This document shows positions 37,331 to 46,739 of a stretch of DNA of 64,000 bases, in pieces; position 1 is the stretch's first letter; each line of letters opens with the position of its first letter. The position numbers were made by a program, and so were the translations under genes. The notes under the pieces are model-generated. The model saw nothing but the letters and a program-made list of their open reading frames with translations. It did no database searches and was not told where the DNA came from. Source of the stretch: Shewanella ulleungensis (GTDB lineage: Bacteria; Pseudomonadota; Gammaproteobacteria; Enterobacterales; Shewanellaceae); contig NZ_BMQW01000009.1 of NCBI RefSeq assembly GCF_014648315.1, positions 1 to 64,000 on the forward strand. The letters run 5' to 3'.

Positions 37331-38110
37331 ATGATCCAAGATGCCGAACACACTCATAAAGATACACCTAAAACCAAGGCTTCCTTTAGCAACCAAATCA
37401 ATGCTGTTGCTATTTGCCGGACGCCATATAAACAAAAGTTTGGTATTCCACGTCAACCTGGTTTAGTTAATGCGACAGGGTACATTGAGTTTGAGCCTGC
37501 ATTTAATCATATCGATGCTGTTCGAGGTATAGAGCAATACTCTCATTTATGGCTACTGTTTTGTTTTCATGAAAATTTAGCCCAAGGCTGGAAAACCACC
37601 GTGCGCCCGCCCCGCCTTGGTGGTAATGAAAAACTAGGCGTATTTGCCACCCGCTCAACATTTAGACCTAATGGCATCGGTCAATCTGTCGTAAAACTTC
37701 ATGGCATAGTCAATCGTAAGGGTAAAGTGTGTCTGGCTATCTCTGGCATGGACTTATTAGACGGTACCCCCATTATTGACATTAAGCCCTACATCCCTTT
37801 TTCAGATGCGATTTTAGATGCCAAAGGCGGAATTGCCCAAGACGCGCCGTTACTTATATCTGTCAGCTACACCAATATCGCAATGACACAAATTACGCAC
37901 TATGCGGCGCAAGAGCAATATCAGGGCTTGGCAGATCTCATTGAAGGTGTGTTATCCCAAGATCCGCGCCCAGCTTACAAAAAAACCAAAGATGACCCGA
38001 AGCTATACCAAGTGGCTTTATATGATTTAGATATTTTTTGGCATATCACACCTGATGGGATTGAAGTATTAGAACTGAAACCAACTCAAGTTGAACTGCT
38101 TAAGGATTAA
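37331..38110 (+). CDS. trmO: tRNA (N6-threonylcarbamoyladenosine-37) methyltransferase TrmO
   Basis: TrmO (TsaA/YaeB) methylates t6A37 to m6t6A in threonine tRNAs using SAM. It has 259 residues with the family's single beta-barrel fold. The motifs are [56 protein letters not shown] and [21 protein letters not shown]-terminal extension (DPRPAYKK) is present as in E. coli. ATG 37331 is used; an in-frame TTG at 37292 adds only non-family residues. Confidence 0.9.
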   Translation: MIQDAEHTHKDTPKTKASFSNQINAVAICRTPYKQKFGIPRQPGLVNATGYIEFEPAFNHIDAVRGIEQYSHLWLLFCFHENLAQGWKTTVRPPRLGGNEKLGVFATRSTFRPNGIGQSVVKLHGIVNRKGKVCLAISGMDLLDGTPIIDIKPYIPFSDAILDAKGGIAQDAPLLISVSYTNIAMTQITHYAAQEQYQGLADLIEGVLSQDPRPAYKKTKDDPKLYQVALYDLDIFWHITPDGIEVLELKPTQVELLKD

Positions 38111-38114
38111 CATC

Positions 38115-38726
38115 ATGGCAGATATTGACTATCAAACTCAGCACAAAAAACGCTTATCTTGGATGCCCTGGTTGTATTTTTCATTAAAACCTAAACACTT
38201 GTTGTGGGCCAAACCTTGGCAAGATGAAATTCAACAGCAACTGAGTCAACTCGAAACCATCCATATTGGTGAGCATTGCTTTATAGCACCACAAGCACAA
38301 CTTTTTGCTGAGCCAGGTCGCGATATTTCCATTGGTAATCAATGCATGATTGCCGCAGATGTGTTCATGCATGGACCAATAGTATTGGGTAATGAGGTCG
38401 CGATTAATCATGGATGTAGTTTAGATGGTGGGCGAAATGGCATTAAAATAGGTCATCAAACACGTATTGCAAATAACGTCACTATCTATGCTTTCAATCA
38501 TGGCATGTCCCCTAATACTCCAATATATCAACAACCCGCACACTCTAAAGGTGTGGTTATTGGCGAAGATGTTTGGATTGGCGCCCAGGCAGGGATTGTA
38601 GATGGCGTAACCATTGGCAACCATGCAGTGATTGGTATGGGCAGCATTGTGACCAAAGATGTAGCAGACTATGCAATCGTAGCCGGTAATCCAGCCCGAC
38701 TGATCGGTGACAGGCGAGATAAATAA
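38115..38726 (+). CDS. Hexapeptide-repeat acyltransferase (WbbJ/CysE-like fold)
   Basis: This is a 203-residue left-handed beta-helix transferase. The repeats begin near residue 55 ([20 protein letters not shown]) and include [31 protein letters not shown] and [17 protein letters not shown]. The usual closing block follows: [20 protein letters not shown], then [16 protein letters not shown]. The acceptor is unknown; such enzymes acetylate sugars or surface polysaccharides. AAGGA precedes the ATG, which lies 4 nt after the trmO stop, so they are co-transcribed. It is an extra gene between trmO and proS relative to the enterobacterial order. Confidence 0.85.
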   Translation: MADIDYQTQHKKRLSWMPWLYFSLKPKHLLWAKPWQDEIQQQLSQLETIHIGEHCFIAPQAQLFAEPGRDISIGNQCMIAADVFMHGPIVLGNEVAINHGCSLDGGRNGIKIGHQTRIANNVTIYAFNHGMSPNTPIYQQPAHSKGVVIGEDVWIGAQAGIVDGVTIGNHAVIGMGSIVTKDVADYAIVAGNPARLIGDRRDK

Positions 38727-38843
38727 TCGCCTAATACCTATAAAGCACCATAAAGCCTTATATTGAGTCGAATTATCAGGTGACATCATTGATGCAGGTG
38801 CTAAAATGACGCTCATTCATAGCTACTATTTTGGACATCGGTA

Positions 38844-40559
38844 ATGCGAGTTAGTAAGTACCTGCTTTCAACACAAAAAGAAACCCCTGCAAATGCAGAG
38901 GTGATTAGTCATCAGTTAATGCTTCGCGCTGGTATGATCCGTCGTAATGCATCAGGTCTTTACAGCTGGTTACCCTCTGGTTTAAGGGTTTTGCGTAAAG
39001 TAGAAGCCATTGTTCGTGAAGAAATGAACAAAACAGGTGCCATCGAAATATTAATGCCGCTAGTTCAGCCTGCTGACTTATGGGTTGAAACCGGTCGCTG
39101 GGAAAAATTTGGCCCAGAATTACTTCGCTTTCAAGACCGTCACAACAGAGATTTCGTGCTGGGGCCAACCCACGAAGAAGTGATTACTGACTTAGTGCGC
39201 AAAGAACTCAGTTCATATAAGCAGTTACCACTGACACTTTATCAAGTACAAACCAAATTCCGTGACGAAGTTCGTCCACGTTTTGGTGTAATGCGCGCAC
39301 GTGAGTTCTTGATGAAAGATGCTTATTCTTTCCATTTAGATCAAGAAACCATGGACAACACTTACCATGCTATGCATACCGCATACAGTAACATCTTAAC
39401 TCGCATGGGCTTAGAGTTCCGTCCAGTATTGGCAGACACCGGCTCTATCGGTGGCAACATGTCACATGAATTCCATGTGCTTGCAAACAGTGGCGAAGAC
39501 TTAATTGCTTACTCAACAGGTAGCGATTACGCCGCTAACATTGAAAAAGCTGAATCGCCAATCCCAACTCAAACTCGCGCACCTGCAACTCAAGCAATGA
39601 CGTTAGTGGATACACCTAATGCCAAAACCATTGCAGAATTAGTTGAGCAGTTTGGTTTAGACATTACCAAAACTGTAAAAACATTAATTGTTAAAGGTGC
39701 AACAGAAGAAGCACCATTAGTGGCATTGGTTATTCGTGGCGACCATGAACTTAACGAAATTAAAGCAGACAAACTTGAATTAGTTTCCTCGCCATTTGAA
39801 TTTGCATCAGAAGCTGAAATTCGTGACGCCATCGGCGCAGGCCCTGGTTCACTAGGTCCAGTAGGTTTAACAATGCCTGTTATTGTCGATCACAGTGTGA
39901 TTGTGATGAGCGACTTTGCTGCTGGAGCGAATACTGAAGACAAGCATTATTTTGGTATTAACTGGGAGCGTGATTTACCGTTAACAACAACGGCAGATAT
40001 CCGTAACGTTGTTGAAGGCGAACCAACACCAGATGGCCTTGGTACTTATGCAATGGCACGTGGTATTGAAGTCGGTCATATTTTCCAACTTGGCACTAAC
40101 TACTCTAAAGCCATGAATGCCACTGTATTAGACGAAAATGGTAAATCTCAGGTGTTATTAATGGGCTGTTACGGCGTCGGCGTCAGTCGAATAGTGGCTG
40201 CAGCCATTGAGCAAAATAACGATGACCGCGGCATCATTTGGCCAGAAGCCATTGCCCCGTTCACAGTCGGTATCTTACCGATGAACATGCATAAGTCTCA
40301 TCGCGTTGCTGACATTGCTGAAAAACTCTATCAAGACCTAGCAAACGCTGGCGTTGAAGTGTTAATGGATGATCGTAAAGAACGTCCCGGTGTGATGTTT
40401 GCTGATATGGAATTAATCGGTTTACCTCATGTTGTGGTTATCGGTGATCGCAATATCGATGCTGGTGTATTTGAATACAAAAACCGCCGCACCGGAGAGA
40501 AACAAGATATTCCATTCGACCAAATTGTTGAGTTTTTGACAAATGCAGCTAAAGGCTAA
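38844..40559 (+). CDS. proS: Prolyl-tRNA synthetase
   Basis: ProRS charges tRNA-Pro. The 571-residue class IIa enzyme is of the bacterial type, with an editing insertion between motifs 2 and 3. Motif 2 lies in [20 protein letters not shown]. The editing domain spans about 230-405 ([20 protein letters not shown]). Motif 3 is [18 protein letters not shown], and the anticodon-binding domain is C-terminal ([20 protein letters not shown]). It follows the rcsF-trmO block and ends at a strong terminator. Confidence 0.97.
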   Translation: MRVSKYLLSTQKETPANAEVISHQLMLRAGMIRRNASGLYSWLPSGLRVLRKVEAIVREEMNKTGAIEILMPLVQPADLWVETGRWEKFGPELLRFQDRHNRDFVLGPTHEEVITDLVRKELSSYKQLPLTLYQVQTKFRDEVRPRFGVMRAREFLMKDAYSFHLDQETMDNTYHAMHTAYSNILTRMGLEFRPVLADTGSIGGNMSHEFHVLANSGEDLIAYSTGSDYAANIEKAESPIPTQTRAPATQAMTLVDTPNAKTIAELVEQFGLDITKTVKTLIVKGATEEAPLVALVIRGDHELNEIKADKLELVSSPFEFASEAEIRDAIGAGPGSLGPVGLTMPVIVDHSVIVMSDFAAGANTEDKHYFGINWERDLPLTTTADIRNVVEGEPTPDGLGTYAMARGIEVGHIFQLGTNYSKAMNATVLDENGKSQVLLMGCYGVGVSRIVAAAIEQNNDDRGIIWPEAIAPFTVGILPMNMHKSHRVADIAEKLYQDLANAGVEVLMDDRKERPGVMFADMELIGLPHVVVIGDRNIDAGVFEYKNRRTGEKQDIPFDQIVEFLTNAAKG

Positions 40560-40584
40560 CTACCGCTAGCATCATTAGTAAACT

Positions 40585-40614
40585 AAAAAAACGCACTTTA
40601 TAGTGCGTTTTTTA
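40585..40614 (+). terminator. Terminator after proS
   Basis: AAAAAACGCACTATA-type arms (AAAAAACGCACT and AGTGCGTTTTTT) flank a TTAT loop. Confidence 0.92.
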
Positions 40615-40738
40615 TTGGCCTTAATATGAACTGTGTATGGAATATCGTATTGTACGATTAGACATTTTACTCACTGGTATGTAATAACAAAAGAATTCAT
40701 ACTAGTATCATCTCTAATTACTCTATTGAGGATATCGA

Positions 40739-41872
40739 TTGCCAATCTCTACAGCGATAGTTTTGGGTGGCGGTGGCGCTAGAGCCGCATATCAAATTGG
40801 TGTGCTTAAAGCGTTAGTACAATTTTACCCGCGTAATCACCATGTGCCATTTGATATTATTTGTGGCACCTCTGCAGGCGCCATTAACGCCACATCTTTA
40901 GCCACGCACGCATCTTGCTTTCATCTTGCGGTCAAAAAACTCGATTGGGTTTGGCGTCACTTCGAAACAAAACAAGTGTATCGTACTCGCATTACACAAG
41001 TGCTCCGTCATTTAGGGCGAATGGCAATTAAAGGATTGCAAGACGATAAAGTTAACACTGATGCCGGTAGTTTGTTGGATAACCAACCGTTGCGAGAGCT
41101 GCTCAATAACCTTATCGACTTTAAACGAATAGATCGAAATATTAGTAATAAAGCGTTAACAGCAATTAGTGTCGATGCCTCTTGCTACAATAACTCACGG
41201 TCGTACAGCTTTTATCAAGGTAACGACAACATTGAGGATTGGCAAAGAGCTAGGCGGATTGGGTTACGAAGTTTATTGAATACGGAACATTTATTGGCAA
41301 GTTCAGCCATTCCTATGGTGTTCCCGTCAATTAAACTGAATCAGGCTTATTATGGTGATGGCTCGGTACACCAACTGTCACCTCTTTCAAGTCCAATCCA
41401 TTTAGGGGCCAATAAAATATTTGTGATTAATCTAGACAGCCCGCACAAACATTTTCCTATCGAGTTTGAATACCACCCCAAAACGGCCACTATTGCAGGC
41501 CACTTATTAGATACCATTTTCTCCGATACACTCAACAGTGATTTAGAACGCTTACAGCGTGTTAACAACACACTATCGATGATATCGTCACAAGACAAGG
41601 AGGTATTGAATCTTCGACATATAGACACCTTAGTCATAAAACCAAGTCAAGATCTCAGTCGGATAGCAGCGCGTTTTTATGATGATATGCCATTCGCCAT
41701 TAGGACGCTGTTAAAGCTTTTTGGTATTAATCGGCAATCTGATTCGAGTATCGTATCTTATTTATTATTCGAAAAGAGCTACACAAGTACGTTAATCGAT
41801 TTAGGCTATCAAGATGCTATGGATCAAATAGATGAGATAAAACAGTTTTTTGAAATCACAACTAAAGTATAA
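40739..41872 (+). CDS. Patatin-like phospholipase
   Basis: This is a serine acyl hydrolase of the patatin family, 377 residues, probably acting on lipids at the inner membrane face. It has the oxyanion-hole loop VLGGGGARAAYQIGVLKAL at the N-terminus and the nucleophile elbow GTSAG near residue 44. The catalytic Asp is in YGDGSV near residue 206, completing the Ser-Asp dyad. The start is a TTG at 40739 with GAGG 7 nt upstream; no ATG fits the glycine loop. The C-terminal 150 residues are not recognised. It is monocistronic and the substrate is unknown. Confidence 0.85.
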   Translation: MPISTAIVLGGGGARAAYQIGVLKALVQFYPRNHHVPFDIICGTSAGAINATSLATHASCFHLAVKKLDWVWRHFETKQVYRTRITQVLRHLGRMAIKGLQDDKVNTDAGSLLDNQPLRELLNNLIDFKRIDRNISNKALTAISVDASCYNNSRSYSFYQGNDNIEDWQRARRIGLRSLLNTEHLLASSAIPMVFPSIKLNQAYYGDGSVHQLSPLSSPIHLGANKIFVINLDSPHKHFPIEFEYHPKTATIAGHLLDTIFSDTLNSDLERLQRVNNTLSMISSQDKEVLNLRHIDTLVIKPSQDLSRIAARFYDDMPFAIRTLLKLFGINRQSDSSIVSYLLFEKSYTSTLIDLGYQDAMDQIDEIKQFFEITTKV

Positions 41873-42057
41873 CGTTGAAAAATTAAAAACTATGGTATAA
41901 AAACACATAACACATTAGAGATGTTCAAGATTAAGAGATAGTAAATCAACATATCTTGAGTCATAAACAATACATAAGTGTTAGTAACTGAAACCATCAA
42001 TAATCCATCCCGATAGCAATAACAATCACAAAAATGTGATGTCTAAAAGGACTTTAG

Positions 42058-42477
42058 ATGAAAAATACATGGTTAATACTTAGCTTAGTATTGTTTGGGT
42101 GTGGTCAACAACCTCCCGTTGTTGACGATATTGCAAACAGCAGTATGAATACAGTTCAATGGCAAGGGGTTTACCATGGCGTTTTTCCTTGTCCTAGTTG
42201 CGAAGGCATGGATACAACGATCGAGCTTCTTCATCCCAATGATTACATCATACATACTGTAAGGTTAGGTAGTGACCCTTACCCGTTCCAGGGGCGCGGT
42301 ACTTTTCAGTGGGATAAAACTGGCAACATTATCATATTAGACCGCGGCCATATTTACCAGGTATTGCCAGATCATCTCTATCTATTAGACATAGAACATA
42401 AAAGAATTATCGGCCCTGATGCAGAGCGCTATCGGGTTGATAAAGTAAAATACCTAAGCCAACCCGTAGACAGTTAA
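42058..42477 (+). CDS. NlpE-N-terminal-like lipoprotein
   Basis: This is a 139-residue lipoprotein. The signal peptide ends with a lipobox-like LFGC at residue 15, and the domain resembles the N-terminal half of NlpE/CutF: WQGVYHGVFPCPSCEGMDTT carries the CPSCEG CXXC motif, followed by beta-strands such as RGTFQWDKTGNIIILD. The C-terminal OB-type domain of full NlpE is missing. NlpE in E. coli senses surface contact and copper stress through Cpx. An AAAGGAC site precedes the ATG. Its gene is followed at once by a broken rmlD. Confidence 0.8.
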   Translation: MKNTWLILSLVLFGCGQQPPVVDDIANSSMNTVQWQGVYHGVFPCPSCEGMDTTIELLHPNDYIIHTVRLGSDPYPFQGRGTFQWDKTGNIIILDRGHIYQVLPDHLYLLDIEHKRIIGPDAERYRVDKVKYLSQPVDS

Positions 42478-42523
42478 TTATCCCTACTCAGATTTATTGC
42501 ACAAATGTGTCATGCTTTATTAA

Positions 42524-43234
42524 CGTGCCGAATCAAATGCCACACAAGTCATGCAAACGAATGTTGATGCAGTTAGGTTTATGGTTAAAGCGGCCCGTCA
42601 GTATGGTATTAGGTTCATCCAATTATCTACAGATTATGTCTTTGATGGACTATCATCACGTCCTTATACAGTTAACCAAACACCATCAGCAATTAATGTA
42701 TATGGTCAATCAAAATTACTTGCCGAAGACGTTATTTTAGATCAGCAATCAAATCAGTTTTGCATTATTCGCACTTCTTGGCTCTATCATTATAGTGGCA
42801 AAGACTTTGTCACTACCATGTTGAAACTCATGTCACAAGAACACAATAACGCAATGTTAGCTCAAGGCCTTATCCCCAACATTAATGTGGTGAACGACCA
42901 AACAGGTTGCCCAACGATGGTTGATGATCTTGCTCACTTTTTATGGAAACTGTGTTTACAAAAGCAATGGTCCGCTATTTACCATTGGAGTGATGCAGGC
43001 ATGTGTACCTGGTATGAGTTTGCTAAAGAAATACAGTCACAAGCTACAGCATTAGGGTTAATGCGCGCTACTGTGACATTGACGCCTGTAACATCTGAAA
43101 ATTATAACTCGCCAGTTAAACGCCCTAGTTTCAGTGTGTTAGATACCAGACTTTCGCACTCAATCTCCAAACCTAAACCTTGGCAGCAGCAATTAGCTCA
43201 ATGCCTTTATTCGCGCTCAATCAACAAAGATTGA
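42524..43234 (+). pseudogene. rmlD: 5'-truncated dTDP-4-dehydrorhamnose reductase (rmlD remnant)
   Basis: The readable frame RAESNATQVMQTNVDAVRFM continues as RmlD. It has the active-site STDYVFDG and the YGQSKLLAEDVI Tyr-x3-Lys pair, IRTSWLYH, NDQTGCPTMVDDLAHF and a full C-terminus. The first 65-70 residues, including the NAD-binding GATGQLG glycine loop, are absent. An in-frame stop at 42521-42523 and the end of the previous gene at 42477 leave no room for them. Just upstream another frame reads SCFIN, resembling the VVIN strand that normally precedes this part, so a deletion plus frame change is likely. No other dTDP-rhamnose genes are nearby. Confidence 0.8.
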
Positions 43235-43388
43235 TGAGCTGAACTAAAAGTTAAACTGTCATTTGATTGTCATTTTTACGTGCAATAATTTTTACCGTCA
43301 AGAATGAAATATTTCGCTTTAGCTTATTATTAACTTTAGGTAAAAAGGGGCTGTACCAACAGCGGTACAGTTATCTGGAATGTTGAAA

Positions 43389-43550
43389 ATGTCACACTCA
43401 TTTGAATTTGATGAAGATGATGCGCCATGGGGCGATAACATCAAGGGAAAACCGAAATCGAAAAAGGTAAAACAACGTCGTCGTGATACTAAACGTCGTT
43501 ACTTTGACGATAATGCTGAAATGGAGTTCGCACCTGCTAAGTGGAAATAG
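43389..43550 (+). CDS. Small highly charged protein, 53 residues
   Basis: The ATG at 43389 opens a 53-codon frame. The product has an acidic N-terminus (SFEFDEDDAPWGDNIKGK), a strongly basic centre (KPKSKKVKQRRRDTKRR) and a tail FAPAKWK. GGA lies 9 nt upstream, and a strong terminator follows 27 nt after the stop, which supports a real short transcript. The basic centre suggests nucleic-acid or membrane-surface binding, but no family is recognised. Confidence 0.65.
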   Translation: MSHSFEFDEDDAPWGDNIKGKPKSKKVKQRRRDTKRRYFDDNAEMEFAPAKWK

Positions 43551-43577
43551 TTTAACAGGATTTTCTCATCAAGTTTA

Positions 43578-43607
43578 AAAAGCAAGTTGCCTGCAACTTG
43601 CTTTTTT
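43578..43607. terminator. Terminator between the small gene and mgtE
   Basis: AAAAGCAAGTTGC and GCAACTTGCTTTT form a 13-bp stem followed by TTGTT. It lies between convergent genes. Confidence 0.92.
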
Positions 43608-43698
43608 GTTGTAAAAAATGGCCTTGGATATTCAAGACCATCTTCTTATCAACATGAAGTTGTTAACGTTAGCTATATTAGTACTGTAAATTTCTCTT

Positions 43699-45096
43699 TT
43701 ACAGGTACAGTATTGAAGCTAAACCTAAAAAGGTGAAAAATCCAACAACGTCTGTCACAGTGGTTAAAATAACAGAACCAGACAGAGCCGCATCTTGATT
43801 AAACCGCTGCAAAATCATCGGTACCATTACCCCAGCGATTGCCGCGACAGCCATGTTGATCAAAATAGCACAAGCAATAACAATACCCATCACGTTATCA
43901 TCGAACCACCATCCAGCAATGATCCCGATAACAATCGCCCATAAGGTGCCATTTAGCGCACCAATACCGAGTTCGTTTTTCATTAACGACATCACGTTAC
44001 CAGCAGTGATTTGCCCCATAGCCATACCGCGGATCATCAGTGTTAATGACTGACTCCCTGCAATCCCTCCCATAGAAGCTACAATTGGCATTAATACCGC
44101 TAACGCAACCACCTGAGATAATACGTTTTCAAACATACCAATGGTGGCAGACGCTAAAAATGCTGTCAGTAAGTTAATACCTAACCACACAGCACGGCGC
44201 TTAGCGCCAACAAAAATCGGGGCGAACAAATCGTCATGCTCATCCATACCCGCCGTTGCCATTAATTGCGCTTCATAATGCTCACGCACTAAAGCAGTAG
44301 CTGTACGCAAGGTCATACGGCCAATTAATATACCGTCTTCATCGACCACAGGTAGCTCAAGTTCACGACTGTGCTCAATCGCTTCAGCGGCCTCAATTAG
44401 CGATGAATCAGCAGAAATAACACGGCTATCATCCCACTTTAATGATTGCAGTGTGGTATCAGTGTCCACCGTTTTGAATACATCGTAGCGTCGAACGGTA
44501 CCAAGGTATTTATCATTCACATCAACTAAAAATAAATGATCATTACAGTCTAAGTCGATACGTCTAAAAAAACGCTGACCTTGAGCAACTGTTGATGCAG
44601 GACTTAATGCCAACATTTGGTGATCGGCATAACGACCAATTTCATTTTCAGTATATTGGTTATAAAGTTCATAATGCTTACGCTGACGTTCACCCATCTG
44701 TGCCAATGCACGATCAGTGATGTTGTCGGGAAGCGAGTCACTCCATTCAATGAGATCTTCGGGACTTAATTGCGAAAAGAGTAAATCAAGTTCCTCATCT
44801 GGCATTTTCTTTAAAATGCCTAAACGAGGATCTGCACGCATTAAGTTAAGGACATCGACACGTTCTTCTACGTCAACTTGTTGCCAACGTTCATAACGCT
44901 CATCAAGCGGTAATGATTCGAGTAATAATGCAATGGTACCAGGTTCAGCATCAATCAAGATTTCACTGAACACTTCGGCTTGCTCTTCCCCTTCTGCTTC
45001 GGTTAATTGAAGCACCACTTGGCTAACATCAGCCTGAGGGGATGAGCTGGTTTCGATTTCATCTTCAGAGTTAAGTTCGTTCTTTAAATCACTCAT
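43699..45096 (-). CDS. mgtE: Magnesium transporter MgtE
   Basis: MgtE is a dimeric Mg2+ channel of the inner membrane. The 465 residues consist of an N-terminal superhelical domain (about 30-135, with LPLDERYERWQQVDVEERVD), two CBS domains (about 150-275, with LFLVDVNDKYLGTVRRYDVF and ELPVVDEDGILIGRMTLR), and a five-helix membrane part. The ion-pore signature is ASMGGIAGSQSLTLMIRGMA. ATG 45096 (MSDLKNELN) has AGGGG upstream; an earlier in-frame start at 45162 adds residues unlike the family. Confidence 0.93.
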   Translation of the reverse strand: MSDLKNELNSEDEIETSSSPQADVSQVVLQLTEAEGEEQAEVFSEILIDAEPGTIALLLESLPLDERYERWQQVDVEERVDVLNLMRADPRLGILKKMPDEELDLLFSQLSPEDLIEWSDSLPDNITDRALAQMGERQRKHYELYNQYTENEIGRYADHQMLALSPASTVAQGQRFFRRIDLDCNDHLFLVDVNDKYLGTVRRYDVFKTVDTDTTLQSLKWDDSRVISADSSLIEAAEAIEHSRELELPVVDEDGILIGRMTLRTATALVREHYEAQLMATAGMDEHDDLFAPIFVGAKRRAVWLGINLLTAFLASATIGMFENVLSQVVALAVLMPIVASMGGIAGSQSLTLMIRGMAMGQITAGNVMSLMKNELGIGALNGTLWAIVIGIIAGWWFDDNVMGIVIACAILINMAVAAIAGVMVPMILQRFNQDAALSGSVILTTVTDVVGFFTFLGLASILYL

Positions 45097-45244
45097 AAGC
45101 ACGCCCCTAATTCTACTAGTTAAATAAGCGCAAACTATATTGAAATTGTTATTGATAAGCAAATAGATATATTAGATTGCGCACAATTAAATTGCTAACT
45201 AATAGGCTATATATTATAGTTAATTTTTTACATTTTGGAGTTCC

Positions 45245-45733
45245 ATGATGAACAGTGCAATTTACCCTATCACCGTAAAAGACATTAAAGGCAATGATAT
45301 CCTGATGGAAACCTTTAAAGGCAAAGTTTTATTAATTGTTAACACTGCCAGCAAATGTGGATTTACTCCTCAATACCAATCACTTGAAGTATTAAATCAA
45401 GAATATAAAGACAAAGGTTTAGTGATTTTAGGTTTTCCATGCAACCAATTTGGTAAGCAAGAACAAGGTAACGAAGAAGAAATAAGCCAGTTCTGTGAAC
45501 TTAACTTTGGTGTGACATTCCCATTGTTCAGCAAAATTGAAGTCAATGGTGTTAATACTCACCCACTATATCAACAGCTTAAAAAGTCAGCCAAAGGCTT
45601 GCTTGGCAGCGAGTCTATCAAATGGAACTTTACCAAATTCTTAGTCGATAAAAATGGCAAGGTCGTTAACCGTTATGCTCCAACGACCAAACCTGAAGAG
45701 TTAAAAGAACTAATAGAAAAACTTTTAGCTTAA
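45245..45733 (+). CDS. Glutathione peroxidase, BtuE-like
   Basis: This is a thiol peroxidase of the glutathione peroxidase family, 162 residues. The catalytic Cys (not selenocysteine) is in VNTASKCGFTPQYQSLE near residue 38. Gln in GFPCNQFGKQEQGN and Trp/Asn in IKWNFTKFLVDKNGKV complete the tetrad. FPCNQF also carries the resolving cysteine region, suggesting thioredoxin as reductant. Two adjacent ATGs (45245, 45248) follow TGGAG. The start region is complementary to the core of the sRNA units that begin 216 nt after the stop, so it could be a target. Confidence 0.93.
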   Translation: MMNSAIYPITVKDIKGNDILMETFKGKVLLIVNTASKCGFTPQYQSLEVLNQEYKDKGLVILGFPCNQFGKQEQGNEEEISQFCELNFGVTFPLFSKIEVNGVNTHPLYQQLKKSAKGLLGSESIKWNFTKFLVDKNGKVVNRYAPTTKPEELKELIEKLLA

Positions 45734-45948
45734 CTCTTACACACTTTAGCATTGAGTATAAAGCAGCGGACCTAAATCGAACAGATGATAAATCTGCACG
45801 TTGATATCGTGATGTTAAGCTTGCGTAAGAGTTCAGTATACACAATAGTGGTCAACATTGTTTTATAAAGATATGCTTTATAAGTACCTGATTTATAAAA
45901 GTTATCAAAAAATTTTGCTTTGTTTCGTATAAATTATGCATTTATTTT

Positions 45949-45975
45949 GAACTTTTTATCTCTTTGGTACTCAAA
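45949..45975 (+). promoter_or_regulatory. Sigma-E-type promoter of sRNA unit 1
   Basis: GAACTT (45949-45954), then 16 nt, then TCAAA (45971-45975). It fits the sigma-E pattern GGAACTT-N-TCTGA/TCAAA and shares the exact 16-nt spacing with four other copies. The 45734-45948 gap before it shows no gene. Confidence 0.55.
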
Positions 45976-45980
45976 ATAAA

Positions 45981-46097
45981 TAACAGTTAGATTTACTTTT
46001 TTTGTTCATCTATTGTTCATCATCTCCCTGGGACCTCTAGCGCGGTCCCCTTGATCGAAAAGTCGATCGATAGGCAATCAGTTGATTGCCTTTTTTT
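45981..46097 (+). ncRNA. Putative sigma-E-dependent sRNA, unit 1 (about 115 nt)
   Basis: From the promoter the transcript would run through GTTCATCTATTGTTCATCAT and CTCCCT, a hairpin GGGACC/GGTCCC whose loop has CTAGCGC, a second hairpin (GATCGA/TCGATC), and the terminator GGCAATCA/TGATTGCC with seven T. It shares the TTGTTCATCAT core and the CTAGCGC loop with units 2-4, but is otherwise divergent and lacks their 5' domain. The start is estimated from the promoter. Confidence 0.6.
46073..46097 (+). terminator. Terminator of sRNA unit 1
   Basis: GGCAATCA-GT-TGATTGCC is followed by TTTTTTT. The 46098-46369 stretch after it shows no gene or clear element. Confidence 0.88.
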
Positions 46098-46369
46098 ATG
46101 CCTACAGCTCAGCTGCAATAGGGTTAAAATTAAAAACGAAGCCTTGTTGTTAAATGAACCACACCATTTTCCTCATTTTTAATAAGCGGTTTTGTTAGGT
46201 ACTAATCACTATTAGATTAGGCTACGTTTACCTAGGAATGGTTAGTGCGAGTTGATACGACACATATGTATCCTGATGTGACTGGTGAAGGTGAAGGTTA
46301 AGATTTTAACTCTAAATACCTGATTTTATTGCAAAAAAATAAATACCTCCTAAAAGTGAAAAATTTTAT

Positions 46370-46396
46370 GAACTTTGTACCATTCACTCAGTCTGA
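46370..46396 (+). promoter_or_regulatory. Sigma-E-type promoter of sRNA unit 2
   Basis: GAACTT (46370-46375), 16 nt, TCTGA (46392-46396), with CTCAG just before the -10 as in the other copies. Confidence 0.7.
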
Positions 46397-46401
46397 ATAT
46401 A

Positions 46402-46615
46402 TGTAGCAAGTAGAAACGCAAACTAGAAAATGTCCACCTCCATCTTTTCTAGTTTGTAGCAAAGTGAATATCAACACTTTTGACTGACTTGCCACAACAG
46501 ATTTATGTTCATTGTTCATCATCATCCCTATTTGGGGAGCATTAATACGCTAGCGCACTGTTAATGACACCCCGTAAAGAACGACTTAGGCAACCTTATT
46601 GGTTGCCATTTTTTT
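46402..46615 (+). ncRNA. Putative sigma-E-dependent sRNA, unit 2 (about 213 nt)
   Basis: The 5' part has a unit-specific hairpin, AAACTAGAAAA/TTTTCTAGTTT (46420-46455), with loop GTCCACCTCCATC. Then comes the shared core ATGTTCATTGTTCATCATCA followed by TCCC, and a hairpin in which GGGG pairs with CCCC and CATTAA with TTAATG around CGCTAGCGC. The terminator is GGCAACC/GGTTGCC plus seven T. The last 115 nt are nearly identical to unit 3. No convincing protein is encoded. Confidence 0.72.
46589..46615 (+). terminator. Terminator of sRNA unit 2
   Basis: GGCAACC-TTATT-GGTTGCC, then A and seven T. Confidence 0.9.
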
Positions 46616-46707
46616 GTTTAAAATTTGCTTTGAAATAATAGTTTTGGTTGGTTTCAGGACTCAAAATAATGCAGGTAAAATAAATTTAAAAATTTGATTA
46701 TTTCTGT

Positions 46708-46734
46708 GAACTTTTTTAATAAAACCCAGTCTGA
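46708..46734 (+). promoter_or_regulatory. Sigma-E-type promoter of sRNA unit 3
   Basis: GAACTT (46708-46713), 16 nt, TCTGA (46730-46734). The segment from about 46625 to here is repeated before unit 4. Confidence 0.72.
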
Positions 46735-46739
46735 TTATA

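Noticed and set aside
42551..43234. A complete short sugar reductase
   Set aside because: The NAD-binding glycine loop is missing and the homology continues upstream of this ATG to a stop codon, so a truncated rmlD is the better reading.
45345..45370. Selenocysteine in the glutathione peroxidase
   Set aside because: The catalytic position is encoded by TGT (Cys) with no TGA and no need for a selenocysteine insertion element.
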